Shown: piece after piece, positions 7,637 through 15,341 of the stretch
Numbering within the stretch: position 1 is the stretch's first letter
Layout of the letters: every line of letters starts with the position of its first letter
DNA from: HyVt-337 sp964428895
GTDB taxonomy: Bacteria; Planctomycetota; Phycisphaerae; SM23-33
Direction: 5' to 3'
DNA length: 29,230 bases
NCBI GenBank assembly: GCA_964428895.1
Contig: CAYRZU010000043.1
Coordinates: 1 to 29,230, forward strand
Translations under genes and position numbers: made by a program
The notes under the pieces: generated by a model
What the model saw: the letters and a program-made list of their open reading frames with translations, nothing else
Told to the model about the DNA's origin: nothing
Databases searched by the model: none

Positions 7637-8776
7637 ATGGTGACAACGATGGCCAAGAGCGCGAAGAAAGCAAAGAAGACCGAGACCGAAGCCCCCACGG
7701 ACGCCACCGAGAAGAAACGTGGCGATGCGTTGGATACGGCCCTCAAACAAATCGAGAAAACGTACGGCGTCGGCAGCATTATGACGCTGTCCAAGGATGC
7801 GATCCGGGCGGTCCCCGGCATTCCCACCGGCGCGCTGAGTTTGGACTTGGCCCTGGGCGGTCGGGGCATGCCTCGTGGGAGAATCTGCGAGCTGTTCGGG
7901 CCGGAAGGTTCGGGCAAGACCACGCTGGCGTTGCACGTTTTGGCTAGCGCCCAGAAGGAAGGGGGCGTGGCGGCTTTCATCGACGCCGAGCACGCCATGG
8001 ACCCCACCTGGGCCCGCAAGCTGGGCGTGGACCTGGAAAGCCTGCTGATCAGTCAGCCCGATACCGGGGAGCAGGCTCTGGAAATCTGCGAAATGCTGGT
8101 CCGTTCCAACGCGGTCGATGTGGTGGTGATCGACTCGGTGGCGGCCTTGATCCCCAAGGCGGAGATCGAAGGCGAAATGGGCGACACCCACGTGGGCCTG
8201 CAGGCCCGCCTGATGAGCCAGGCCATGCGGAAGCTGACCGGCGCGATTAGCAAGAGTCGCACCTGCGTGATCTTCATCAACCAGATTCGCATGAAGATCG
8301 GCGTGATGTTCGGCAGCCCGGAAACGACCCCCGGCGGCAACGCGCTGAAGTTCTACAGCTCGGTGCGGCTGGACATCCGCCGCGGCAGTACCATTAAGGA
8401 AGGCGAGGAGGCCATCGGTTGCCGTGCTCGCGTCCGCGTGGTCAAGAACAAGGTGGCGCCGCCGTTTAGGACCGCCGAATTCGACATCATGTTCGATTCG
8501 GGGATCAGCTACATCGGCGATCTGCTCGACCTGGCGGTGTTGCACGAAGTGGTCCTCAAGCAGGGCGCCTGGTACAGCTTCCAGGACATGCGGCTGGGGC
8601 AAGGTCGCGAGAACTCCAAGAACTTCCTGAGTGAGAACGCCGACGTGGTGGAAGAGATCCGCGCGGGCGTCCTGGCCAAGATCAGCGGCCCGGACGACGG
8701 CGACCTGGCTGAACCGGCGCCGGAACCGGAAACCGAAGCACCGGCCGAAGCACCGGCCGAAGCAGACGACGAGTAG
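7637..8776 (+). CDS. recA: Recombinase RecA
   Basis: A 379-residue RecA, which forms filaments on single-stranded DNA for strand exchange and activates SOS cleavage. The Walker A motif is GPEGSGKT (88-95), Walker B is DVVVIDSVAAL, and the DNA-binding loop 2 region follows as INQIRMKIGVMFGSPETTPGGNALKFY. The N-terminus has a short lysine-rich tail, and the C-terminus ends in an acidic Pro/Glu/Ala tail encoded by a tandem GAAGCACCGGCC repeat. The ATG at 7637 has AAGGAG eight bases upstream; an alternative ATG at 7649 begins MAKSAKK. It is preceded by two promoter-like pairs and followed by hairpins that likely end the transcript. Confidence 0.97.
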   Translation: MVTTMAKSAKKAKKTETEAPTDATEKKRGDALDTALKQIEKTYGVGSIMTLSKDAIRAVPGIPTGALSLDLALGGRGMPRGRICELFGPEGSGKTTLALHVLASAQKEGGVAAFIDAEHAMDPTWARKLGVDLESLLISQPDTGEQALEICEMLVRSNAVDVVVIDSVAALIPKAEIEGEMGDTHVGLQARLMSQAMRKLTGAISKSRTCVIFINQIRMKIGVMFGSPETTPGGNALKFYSSVRLDIRRGSTIKEGEEAIGCRARVRVVKNKVAPPFRTAEFDIMFDSGISYIGDLLDLAVLHEVVLKQGAWYSFQDMRLGQGRENSKNFLSENADVVEEIRAGVLAKISGPDDGDLAEPAPEPETEAPAEAPAEADDE

Positions 8777-8778
8777 GC

Positions 8779-8798
8779 CCGATCGGTTTGGCGATCGG
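8779..8798 (+). terminator. Hairpin directly after recA
   Basis: CCGATCG (8779-8785) and CGATCGG (8792-8798) form a perfect 7-bp stem around a 6-base loop, two bases after the recA stop codon. No T-tract follows, so termination here would be weak or the structure may protect the mRNA end. Confidence 0.35.
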
Positions 8799-8846
8799 AC
8801 GGCTCGGCGAGGCGTCTCGGTCGCGGCCGACATGTGGGGGCGGCAC

Positions 8847-8880
8847 GGCCCACGGGACGAGGTGTCCTGTGGGCTGTTGC
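8847..8880 (+). terminator. Probable recA terminator
   Basis: CCCACGGGAC (8849-8858) and GTCCTGTGGG (8864-8873) form a 10-bp stem with one G-U pair and the 5-base loop GAGGT. It can be extended outward by two more pairs. A short T-rich stretch, CTGTTGCTTT, follows. It lies between recA and the aroA promoter region. Confidence 0.5.
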
Positions 8881-8909
8881 TTTGCGCAGCGGGGAGGGGG
8901 GGCGGCACC

Positions 8910-8955
8910 TTGCATTGGGCGCGGCCGGTCCGTAGCATAGCCGATCACAAAGGAG
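8910..8955 (+). promoter_or_regulatory. Weak candidate aroA promoter and its ribosome-binding site
   Basis: TTGCAT (8910-8915) and TAGCAT (8933-8938) are 17 bases apart, a weak match. A strong AAAGGAG at 8949-8955 precedes the ATG at 8961 by five bases and decides the start of aroA. Confidence 0.35.
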
Positions 8956-8960
8956 CACGT

Positions 8961-10241
8961 ATGGACCTGTCGATAGGTGGATCCCAGCGACTACGCGGCG
9001 AGGTAACCGTGCCGCCTAATAAAAGCCATTCGTTCCGGGCGTTGATTATGGCGGCCCTGGCTGAAGGCACGAGCCACATTGAAGCGCCGGCCGTCTCGAA
9101 CGACTGGCTGCGGGGCATTGATGCGTTGGAAATGCTCGGCGCCCGGGTGCGGCCCAAGGCGGAGGATGTGTGGGAAGTGACCGGTACCGGCGGCAAGCTG
9201 GCCACGCCCGACGCCGTGGTCGATTGCGGCAACAGCGGCATTATCTTGCGGTTCTTCGCGGCGCTGGCATCATGCTGCGAGGGCTACACGGTCCTGACGG
9301 GAGATGAATCACTGCGTCATCTTCGACTGTGTCAGCCGTTGATCGACGCACTGCACGGGCTCGGCGCGTGGGCGGTTTCGACCAAGGGCGACGGGCACGC
9401 GCCGCTAGTTGTCCGGGGTAGGCTCAAGGGGGGCAAGACGGAAATCGACGGCCTGGATTCCCAGCCGGTCTCGGCGCTGCTGATCGCGGCGACTTTGGGA
9501 GAGGCCCCCAGCGAAATCATCGTCCATCGGCCGGGCGAGAAGCCTTGGGTCGACATGACGCTCCACTGGTTGAGCCGCTGCGGCGTGGACTACAGCAACG
9601 AGAACTTTGAGCGATATCTGATTCGCGGGCACGGCCATTGGGACGCGTTTGATGTGACCATCCCCTTGGACTGGTCGGCGGCGCTGTATCCGATCGTGGC
9701 GGCGGTTATTACGCCCAATAGCGAGGTCCGCATTCCGGGCATGGACTCCGAGGACTGTCAGGGCGACAAGGAAGTGGTCAACGTTCTCAAGCGGATGGGC
9801 GCCGACATCGAGATTACGGACGGTGGCGTGGTGGCCCGCCACAGCACACTGGCCGGAACGACGGTCGACTGCAACGACTTCATCGACCAGTTCATGCTCA
9901 TGGCGGTCGTCGGCGCCTTTGCCGAGGGCGAGACCGTTCTGACCAACGCGGAGGTCTGCCGCCATAAGGAGTGCGACCGCGTCAAAGCGATGTTCGATGC
10001 GCTGAAGGCGATGGGCTGCAACGTCGAAGAGCGACCGGACGGGTTGGTGATTCGCCAGAGCAAGCTGAAGGGCTGCGAGTTGGACAGTCTCAACGACCAT
10101 CGCATGGTGATGACGCTGTCTGTGGCGGCCCTTGGGGCCGAAGGTACGACCGTCATCACGAACATCGATTGCATCCGAAAGACGTTCCCCCGCTTCGTAG
10201 AGCAGATGCGGCGCGTGGGCTGTGACATGCAGAAACAGTGA
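8961..10241 (+). CDS. aroA: 3-phosphoshikimate 1-carboxyvinyltransferase (EPSP synthase)
   Basis: A 426-residue enzyme of the shikimate pathway that joins phosphoenolpyruvate to shikimate-3-phosphate. Conserved catalytic positions are visible: NKSHSFR (Lys21, Ser22, Arg26), DSQPVSALL with the shikimate-contacting Ser/Gln, NDFIDQF with the catalytic Asp, HKECDRV with the Glu and Arg of the KE-x-DR motif, NDHRMVM, and CIRKTFP with the C-terminal Lys. The frame is open further upstream to 8631, but that part overlaps recA out of frame; the ATG at 8961 has a strong AAAGGAG. The PEP-site loop reads CGNSGIILRFF instead of the common NAGTAMRPL, which is unusual (see findings). rpiB follows 18 bases downstream, probably in the same transcript. 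Confidence 0.93.
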   Translation: MDLSIGGSQRLRGEVTVPPNKSHSFRALIMAALAEGTSHIEAPAVSNDWLRGIDALEMLGARVRPKAEDVWEVTGTGGKLATPDAVVDCGNSGIILRFFAALASCCEGYTVLTGDESLRHLRLCQPLIDALHGLGAWAVSTKGDGHAPLVVRGRLKGGKTEIDGLDSQPVSALLIAATLGEAPSEIIVHRPGEKPWVDMTLHWLSRCGVDYSNENFERYLIRGHGHWDAFDVTIPLDWSAALYPIVAAVITPNSEVRIPGMDSEDCQGDKEVVNVLKRMGADIEITDGGVVARHSTLAGTTVDCNDFIDQFMLMAVVGAFAEGETVLTNAEVCRHKECDRVKAMFDALKAMGCNVEERPDGLVIRQSKLKGCELDSLNDHRMVMTLSVAALGAEGTTVITNIDCIRKTFPRFVEQMRRVGCDMQKQ

Positions 10242-10259
10242 TTCCCCGTAGGGTCCCCC

Positions 10260-10691
10260 ATGAAGATAGCTCTCGCATCCGATCACGCCGGATTTGACTA
10301 CAAGGTTCAGATCAAGGCCCATCTGGCTGCGGCCGGGCACGAGGTGGTCGACTTCGGCACTAATTCCGCCGACTCGTGCGATTATCCTGATTTCGTTCGG
10401 CCGGCCGCCCAGGCAGTTGCCGATGGCGAATGCGAACGCGGGATTGTGCTGGGCGGGTCGGGCAACGGCGAGGCGATCGTGTCCAACCGGATTCCTGGCA
10501 TCCGCGCCACGGTTTGCTGGGACCTTGCCAGCGCCGAATTCGCTCGGAGTCACAACGATTCGAACATCATGTCGCTGGGGCAACGAATGATTGCGCCCCA
10601 GATGCTGCTGCAGGTGGTGGACATGTGGTTGACAACCGAGTTTGAGGGGGGTCGTCACAAACGTCGCATCGACAAGATCGATGCGCCCTAG
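10260..10691 (+). CDS. rpiB: Ribose-5-phosphate isomerase B
   Basis: A 143-residue RpiB/LacAB-family sugar isomerase that interconverts ribose-5-phosphate and ribulose-5-phosphate in the pentose phosphate pathway. The SDHAGF motif is at 7-12, YPDF at 42-45, and the phosphate-binding loop is GGSGNGEAI (65-73). The position of the E. coli catalytic cysteine (Cys66) is a glycine, and the loop carries Glu71 instead. That is the arrangement known from the Mycobacterium tuberculosis RpiB, where the glutamate is the base. His99 and HNDSNIMSLGQRM follow as expected. The stop codon overlaps that of truB on the other strand within a CTAG. Confidence 0.92.
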   Translation: MKIALASDHAGFDYKVQIKAHLAAAGHEVVDFGTNSADSCDYPDFVRPAAQAVADGECERGIVLGGSGNGEAIVSNRIPGIRATVCWDLASAEFARSHNDSNIMSLGQRMIAPQMLLQVVDMWLTTEFEGGRHKRRIDKIDAP

Positions 10692-11575
10692 CTCCTGATG
10701 AAGACCTTGGTGGGCTGAACGCAGGCGGCGTCGCGGCGAGATTCGCCCAGGGCCAATAGATTCCCCTCGACATCCAATAAGGCGACTTCGCGGCGGCCGT
10801 CTGCGCCGTCCGGGGGGGGGTGCAGCACATCGAAGGACAGGCGCTTGCCGTGGGTGAGATCGATGATGGCCTCCGGGAGGACCTCGCACGTCGCCATGTC
10901 CGGAAGGGCCACGATTGGCGGGATCAAATCGGTGGCGGGGTCGAGGCGCCCGATATCGACGGCGGCTGTGAGCGTGAATGGGCCCAGCGCCTGGCGTGTC
11001 AATTCGCTGCAATAGCCGCCGACACCCAAGTGTTCTCCGATGTCGCGCGCCAGGGCCCGGATGTAGGTCCCGGCGCCACAGGTGATGTCGAGATCGAGGG
11101 AAGGATAGGTGTAGGATCGCAGATGGAGGTCATGGATATGAACTTCGCGCGACGCAAGTTCGGGCGGGTGTCCGTCGCGGGCCAACTTGTAGGCACGCCG
11201 GCCATCGGCTTTGATGGCGGAGTAAGCCGGCGGACGCTGCTGGATGGGCCCGATGAACTTCGAGATCGCGGCTTCAACGGCATCACCCGACGGCGGGGTG
11301 GCGCTCGGCGTGGGGGTGATCCGTCCTTGGCGATCATCGGTGTCGGATGTGCCCCCCAGGGTGACCTGGGTGGTATAGTGTTTCGCGGTCCCCTGGACGT
11401 AGTCGGCCAGGCGTGTCGCCGGGCCCACGCAGATCACGAGGACTCCGCCGGCAAAGGGGTCGAGCGTGCCGGCATGCCCAACTTTGACGCCTCGGCCGAG
11501 AAGGCGGCGGACGCCGGCCACGAGATCGTGGCTGGTTGGTCCCACGGGCTTGTTGAGGTTATAGAAGCCGAACAT
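10688..11575 (-). CDS. truB: tRNA pseudouridine(55) synthase
   Basis: 295 residues. TruB isomerises U55 in the T-arm of nearly all tRNAs. The catalytic aspartate lies in GHAGTLDPFAGGVL (Asp39), preceded by the N-terminal NLNKPVGPTSHD segment typical of TruB. Also present are QRPPAYSAIKADGRRAYKLAR (substrate-contacting Tyr) and CGAGTYIRALARDIGEHL. The C-terminal stretch from about 215 is a short PUA-like region. It begins six bases after the glycosyltransferase gene ends, so both are probably on one transcript. The 3' end overlaps the rpiB stop by four bases on the opposite strand. Confidence 0.95.
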   Translation of the reverse strand: MFGFYNLNKPVGPTSHDLVAGVRRLLGRGVKVGHAGTLDPFAGGVLVICVGPATRLADYVQGTAKHYTTQVTLGGTSDTDDRQGRITPTPSATPPSGDAVEAAISKFIGPIQQRPPAYSAIKADGRRAYKLARDGHPPELASREVHIHDLHLRSYTYPSLDLDITCGAGTYIRALARDIGEHLGVGGYCSELTRQALGPFTLTAAVDIGRLDPATDLIPPIVALPDMATCEVLPEAIIDLTHGKRLSFDVLHPPPDGADGRREVALLDVEGNLLALGESRRDAACVQPTKVFIRS

Positions 11576-11581
11576 GTTGCC

Positions 11582-12694
11582 TCACGCTTGCGGGCATTGA
11601 TCGAGCAAGTCGTCGATCACGCGTTCGTAGTCTCCGGCCATTCGCTCTTGGGTGCAACGGGTGGCCGCTTCGAGTCGCGCCGCGGCGCCCAATCGCGGGG
11701 CGAGGTCCGGCTCGTCCATCAGGCGGCCAATCGCGCCGGCCATGGCGCGGGCGTCTCCCACGGGGGTGAGCAGGCCGGTGCGGCCGTGGTCGACCAGCTC
11801 GGCGACGCCGGGGACGTCCGTGGCCACGATCGGGCGAGAGGCGGCCATCGCTTCGGCTACACTCAGGCCGAACGATTCGCGAAGCGTGGCATGGCAGCAG
11901 ATGTCCGCCTCGTGCAGGAGGTGTCGGACGGTGTCCTGGGTGAGGTCGCCGACAAATCGAACCGTCCGCCCCAGCCCGAGGCGCTGGGCGTAACGCTGGA
12001 GGCGGTCGCGCCGGGGCCCGGCGCCGATCATTTCGCACACAACGTCACGCCCTTGGCGGCGGAGGTAGCCAAGGGCTTTGAGCAATGTCGGGTGGTCCTT
12101 GTCGGCGGTCAGGGTGGCCATCATGGCCAGTCGGCAGGGGCCCGTGGCGGCGTGATCCGGGGGATCGGCAGCCCAGTAGTCGATGTCGATACCGTTGGGG
12201 ATCACCGCCAGGGGGCTGCAGGCAGCCACCACCCGCGAGTGGGCGCGCATGTTCTCGGCCATGCTCTGGGAAACAGCGACGCTCAGGTGGGCGCGTTTGG
12301 CAAAGCGGATGCAGACGCGTCGTCCGGCCCAACTGGCCAGCAAACGCGACCCATGGTGAACGGCTACGCGCGGGACAGCCGGCGCCAGCGTGCCCAGGAG
12401 CATCGCCAAAGGCAAAGCCCGCTGGCCGTGGAGCAGCAGCGCGCCGGCGGACATCTTAGTGATGGCTTGAGCGACACGGCGGTAGGCGCCCAGTCGCGGG
12501 CCGGGGGGCTTGTGAACGTAATGCCACTCACACCCCAGAGCGTCCAGCGCCTTGCCATAATCCGGGCGGAGCTCGCACGCCCCGTAAAGAATGTAGGCAT
12601 GGCGCGACGGCGTCGCGGAACCGGCCGCGATGGACAGCGCCGCAGTGGTCGAGCCGCTCATGCCCGCGTAGCAAAGATGCACCATGGGTTTCAT
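11582..12694 (-). CDS. GT4-family glycosyltransferase
   Basis: 370 residues with the two-Rossmann GT-B layout of GT4 enzymes. The N-terminal half has MVHLCYAGMSGS and the HHGS/IPNGID region around the domain linker. The C-terminal nucleotide-sugar domain has MMATLTADKDHPTLLKAL and the E-x7-E signature ESFGLSVAE, followed by AMAASRPIVATDVPGVAELV. These enzymes add a sugar from an NDP-donor to a lipid, glycan or small molecule; neither donor nor acceptor can be read here. No transmembrane segment is obvious. It precedes truB closely, an arrangement without an evident functional link. A divergent intergenic region separates it from the DUF2203 gene. Confidence 0.88.
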   Translation of the reverse strand: MKPMVHLCYAGMSGSTTAALSIAAGSATPSRHAYILYGACELRPDYGKALDALGCEWHYVHKPPGPRLGAYRRVAQAITKMSAGALLLHGQRALPLAMLLGTLAPAVPRVAVHHGSRLLASWAGRRVCIRFAKRAHLSVAVSQSMAENMRAHSRVVAACSPLAVIPNGIDIDYWAADPPDHAATGPCRLAMMATLTADKDHPTLLKALGYLRRQGRDVVCEMIGAGPRRDRLQRYAQRLGLGRTVRFVGDLTQDTVRHLLHEADICCHATLRESFGLSVAEAMAASRPIVATDVPGVAELVDHGRTGLLTPVGDARAMAGAIGRLMDEPDLAPRLGAAARLEAATRCTQERMAGDYERVIDDLLDQCPQA

Positions 12695-12863
12695 GACCGA
12701 AGGGTCTCCAAGCGCGGGCGAATAGGCAAGGGTATTTCCCCGACACGGCCGAATGCCCCCCCCGTTGCATACCCTGACGTGTCCAGAACTTCTCTAATGA
12801 CCGGTCAGGTCTTTGACCGATACCTCTGGTGCCGGCTGCTCCTGATGCTGTCGGCGTTTTGCC
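12695..12863. promoter_or_regulatory. Divergent intergenic region with a 10-bp palindrome
   Basis: This region must hold the start signals of the glycosyltransferase gene (minus) and the DUF2203 gene (plus). A perfect palindrome, TGACCGGTCA, lies at 12798-12807, and a half-site TTGACCG follows shortly after, which could be an operator. I see no promoter pair with acceptable spacing. Confidence 0.3.
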
Positions 12864-13319
12864 ATGACACCGATCGAGGCCAATCTCAATCTGACCGCGG
12901 TTCAGCCGCGACACCGTCACTTCACCGTGGAACAGGCCGATCGTGCGCTGGTGCTGATCCGCCGGATTGTGGCGGACGTCATCGTAGACTATCAGAGGTT
13001 GCTGGATCTCAACGAGGTCATGGAAGCGGCTTGCGCCGCCGGCGGGAACGACCGGATCGAAGCCTGCCGCGACGCGCTCTTGTCGACGGTCGAAAAACTC
13101 CAGAACTGCCTGGGGGAACTGGCCGAAATCGGCGTGGAATTGAGAGACTGGGGGCTGGGGGTGGTCGATTTTCCCGCCATGGCAGACGGGCGGGAGGTGT
13201 TTCTGTGCTGGCAGTTTGGCGAGCCCCGCGTGATGCACTGGCACGAGCAGGAGGCCGGGGATGCCGGCCGACAGAGCCTGGATACACTCCCCGTTCCGAC
13301 GGGAGCGATTTCGGAGTAA
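12864..13319 (+). CDS. DUF2203 family protein
   Basis: 151 residues. The sequence follows the DUF2203 pattern: FTVEQADRALVLI at the N-terminus, a central amphipathic helical stretch probably forming a coiled coil, then LAEIGVELRDWGLGVVDFP and the C-terminal signature REVFLCWQFGEPRVMHWHE with a following GRQSL. The family is small, soluble, widespread in bacteria and without established function. It stands alone, divergent from the glycosyltransferase gene and convergent with top6B (15-base gap), so the context adds nothing to function. Confidence 0.85.
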   Translation: MTPIEANLNLTAVQPRHRHFTVEQADRALVLIRRIVADVIVDYQRLLDLNEVMEAACAAGGNDRIEACRDALLSTVEKLQNCLGELAEIGVELRDWGLGVVDFPAMADGREVFLCWQFGEPRVMHWHEQEAGDAGRQSLDTLPVPTGAISE

Positions 13320-13334
13320 CGGCCGGGCGCCGGG

Positions 13335-15203
13335 TTAGAACTTCCGGCTCTTTTCGAGCACGTCCTTGAGCTTTCCACACCACCGCGTGACCTGTGTGTC
13401 CTTAAGCTCGAGAATGTCGCGCATGGCTTCTCCGATGGCGGGGATGTACTTCTCAATGTAGCTTCGCTTCTGGAGTTCCCGATTGATCCGGATTCGCTTG
13501 CGGATGTGGGCGCCCAACTTGCGGCCGCAATCCTGTAGGGCCAGGCGGAGCTCCTTGATGATTTCCGGATAACCGGCGACGGCCTCTTTGGATTCGCTGG
13601 TGAAGGGCACCCACACCGAGGCCATATGGACAACCAGGGTCAGCGGCCCGGAAGGCAAGGCGCCGCGGCTTTGGGTCAGGCCGTAGGACTTCCAGTTCAG
13701 CCCCACGGCCGACTTGGTGATGGCGCAGGCGCCTTGCTGATACTGGAGTGGAACGCGGTTGGCGAAACGGATGATCTTGGCCAGTTGCTGGACCTCGTCG
13801 TCGTCCTCGTCTGCCGGCGGGGAGGGGGGGGCATCCTTATCGTCGGGCCTCTTCTCACCCTCCGGCTTACCGTAGGCCAAGGCGGTTTCGATGACGAAAG
13901 GGTTGCCTCGGTAGACCGCCGGGCTGCGCGTGGTGGCGGTGTAGAACTCGGCGTCAACCACGTGCTTCAGGCCGGCGACCAGTTGGGCCTCCCCGATGGG
14001 CACGACGCAGTCGGTGGCCGGGGCCATGATCTTCGTGCCCTGGATGGCCGTGTAGATGCGTTTGACCTCCTCGCCGTCGACCTTGCGGGGCGGGATACGG
14101 GCGGACATTTCCGCCGCTTCCAAGATTCCCTGAGCCACCCGCGGTGATACGCGGGAGAATTCGCTGGTCAGGAACTGGTGGATGGTCTTGGCTTTGGTGT
14201 CGGCGACCATCTTCAGCAGCACGCCCAGCTCGATTCCGTGCGGGTGTGGCCGGATGCTCTTGGGGATGGCCGGGAGGGTCTTGATCGACGCCTTGTACTC
14301 GTCGGTCCGGCCGTCCGGGGCGGTGTAGGTAAGCGTGACGTGGGGATTGGCGATGGCCGTCTGTTGGAGGTAGTCATCGACGCTCTGGCGGCCCCGCTGG
14401 TACTTGGCCTCCAACTCGATCGCTACGCGCGTGCCGTGTTTGGCGTCCCACTCGACGACATCATCGCGGATGATGTCGGGCTTGTTCTTGCGCGTGTCGA
14501 TTTGAAGTTCGTAGTAGTGGGCATTGGCGCGGGGCCCGGTACGGGAGGTGATGGCCACTGGTCGACCGGTCGTCAGCAGGCCGTACATGCCCGCGGCGGA
14601 AATGCCGATCCCTTGCTGCCCGCGGCTCATGCGCAGGCGGTGGAACTTGCTGCCATAGAGGAGCTGCCCGAAGATGCTGGGAATCTGCTTCTTGACGATG
14701 CCCGGCCCGTTGTCCTGAACGCTGACGCGGAAATGGGTCTCGTCGAGTTGCTCGATGAGAATGGCGACCACGGGCAAGATGCCCGCCTCCTCGCAGGCGT
14801 CGAGGGCGTTATCAACCGCTTCCTTGACGGTCGTCAGCAAAGCCTTGCGAGGGTTGTCGAAGCCCAGCAGGTGGCGGTTCTTGGCGAAGAACTCACTGAC
14901 GGAGATGCTGCGCTGGCTCTTAGCCATGGACTCGGCGGTGGCGTAGCTGGGGGCCCGGCCGGAGGTCTTCTTGGCTGGGGCCTGCTGGATAACGGGCGGC
15001 GCTTCGATCGCGTCGAACAGAGGCGCCGCCGACTTTGCCGCAGACTTCTTTGCCTTGGTCGCCTTCTTTGAGGCGGCTTTGGCCTTGGCGGCAGTCTTCT
15101 TGACGCGCTTCTTTGCGGTCGCCTTCTTGCCCTTGGCGGCCTTGGCGGGTGAACGGGAAGCGGTCTTGTTCTTAGCGGTCTTGGTGGGTTTCGCTTTGGC
15201 CAT
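13335..15203 (-). CDS. top6B: DNA topoisomerase VI subunit B
   Basis: 622 residues, the GHKL ATPase subunit of a type IIB topoisomerase that passes one duplex through another with ATP. Bergerat-fold motifs are intact: KEAVDNALDA (catalytic Glu128, Mg-binding Asn132), DNGPGI (164-169) and GQQGIGISAAG (195-205). The helix-two-turn-helix region lies at about 330-362 and the transducer domain follows, including SAVGLNWKSYGL and ESKEAVAGYPEI. Residues 1-60 are an extra Lys/Ala-rich basic tail resembling histone H1 tails, absent from archaeal Top6B. The partner Top6A is encoded at 19819-20919 on the other strand. Topo VI is mainly archaeal and plant; its presence here suggests ancient transfer. The start ATG is preceded by no clear Shine-Dalgarno sequence. 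Confidence 0.93.
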   Translation of the reverse strand: MAKAKPTKTAKNKTASRSPAKAAKGKKATAKKRVKKTAAKAKAASKKATKAKKSAAKSAAPLFDAIEAPPVIQQAPAKKTSGRAPSYATAESMAKSQRSISVSEFFAKNRHLLGFDNPRKALLTTVKEAVDNALDACEEAGILPVVAILIEQLDETHFRVSVQDNGPGIVKKQIPSIFGQLLYGSKFHRLRMSRGQQGIGISAAGMYGLLTTGRPVAITSRTGPRANAHYYELQIDTRKNKPDIIRDDVVEWDAKHGTRVAIELEAKYQRGRQSVDDYLQQTAIANPHVTLTYTAPDGRTDEYKASIKTLPAIPKSIRPHPHGIELGVLLKMVADTKAKTIHQFLTSEFSRVSPRVAQGILEAAEMSARIPPRKVDGEEVKRIYTAIQGTKIMAPATDCVVPIGEAQLVAGLKHVVDAEFYTATTRSPAVYRGNPFVIETALAYGKPEGEKRPDDKDAPPSPPADEDDDEVQQLAKIIRFANRVPLQYQQGACAITKSAVGLNWKSYGLTQSRGALPSGPLTLVVHMASVWVPFTSESKEAVAGYPEIIKELRLALQDCGRKLGAHIRKRIRINRELQKRSYIEKYIPAIGEAMRDILELKDTQVTRWCGKLKDVLEKSRKF

Positions 15204-15243
15204 CCTTGGCGTCCGAAGTAGGAGGTTGGATTCCGTTCGTCAA

Positions 15244-15272
15244 ACTCTAGCACCCGCGGCAAAGAGCGTCAA
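15244..15272 (-). promoter_or_regulatory. Predicted top6B promoter
   Basis: On the minus strand TTGACG (15272-15267) and TAGAGT (15249-15244) are separated by 17 bases. This places the transcript start about 35 bases before the top6B ATG. Confidence 0.5.
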
Positions 15273-15282
15273 GGCGAGGCGA

Positions 15283-15311
15283 TTGACACCCGGGTAGGTT
15301 TTCCGAACAAT
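15283..15311 (+). promoter_or_regulatory. Predicted promoter for the NCS2 permease gene
   Basis: A perfect TTGACA (15283-15288) is followed after 17 bases by AACAAT (15306-15311). It lies back to back with the top6B promoter, about 10 bases apart. The strong AAGGAG at 15330-15335 then fixes the ATG at 15342. Confidence 0.5.
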
Positions 15312-15341
15312 CGCCCTGTTGGACAGTGCAAGGAGACGTGA

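Noticed and set aside
8631..8960. N-terminal extension of aroA into recA
   Set aside because: The extension reads recA out of frame as Arg/Pro-rich sequence. The ATG at 8961 has a strong AAAGGAG and starts the conserved fold.
10820..13369. An 849-residue open frame on the plus strand
   Set aside because: It lies antisense to truB and the glycosyltransferase gene, which have clear catalytic motifs. Long antisense frames are common in GC-rich DNA. It has no ribosome-binding site or domain.
15289..15341. A purine riboswitch before the NCS2 permease
   Set aside because: The leader is too short and shows none of the conserved three-way junction sequence.
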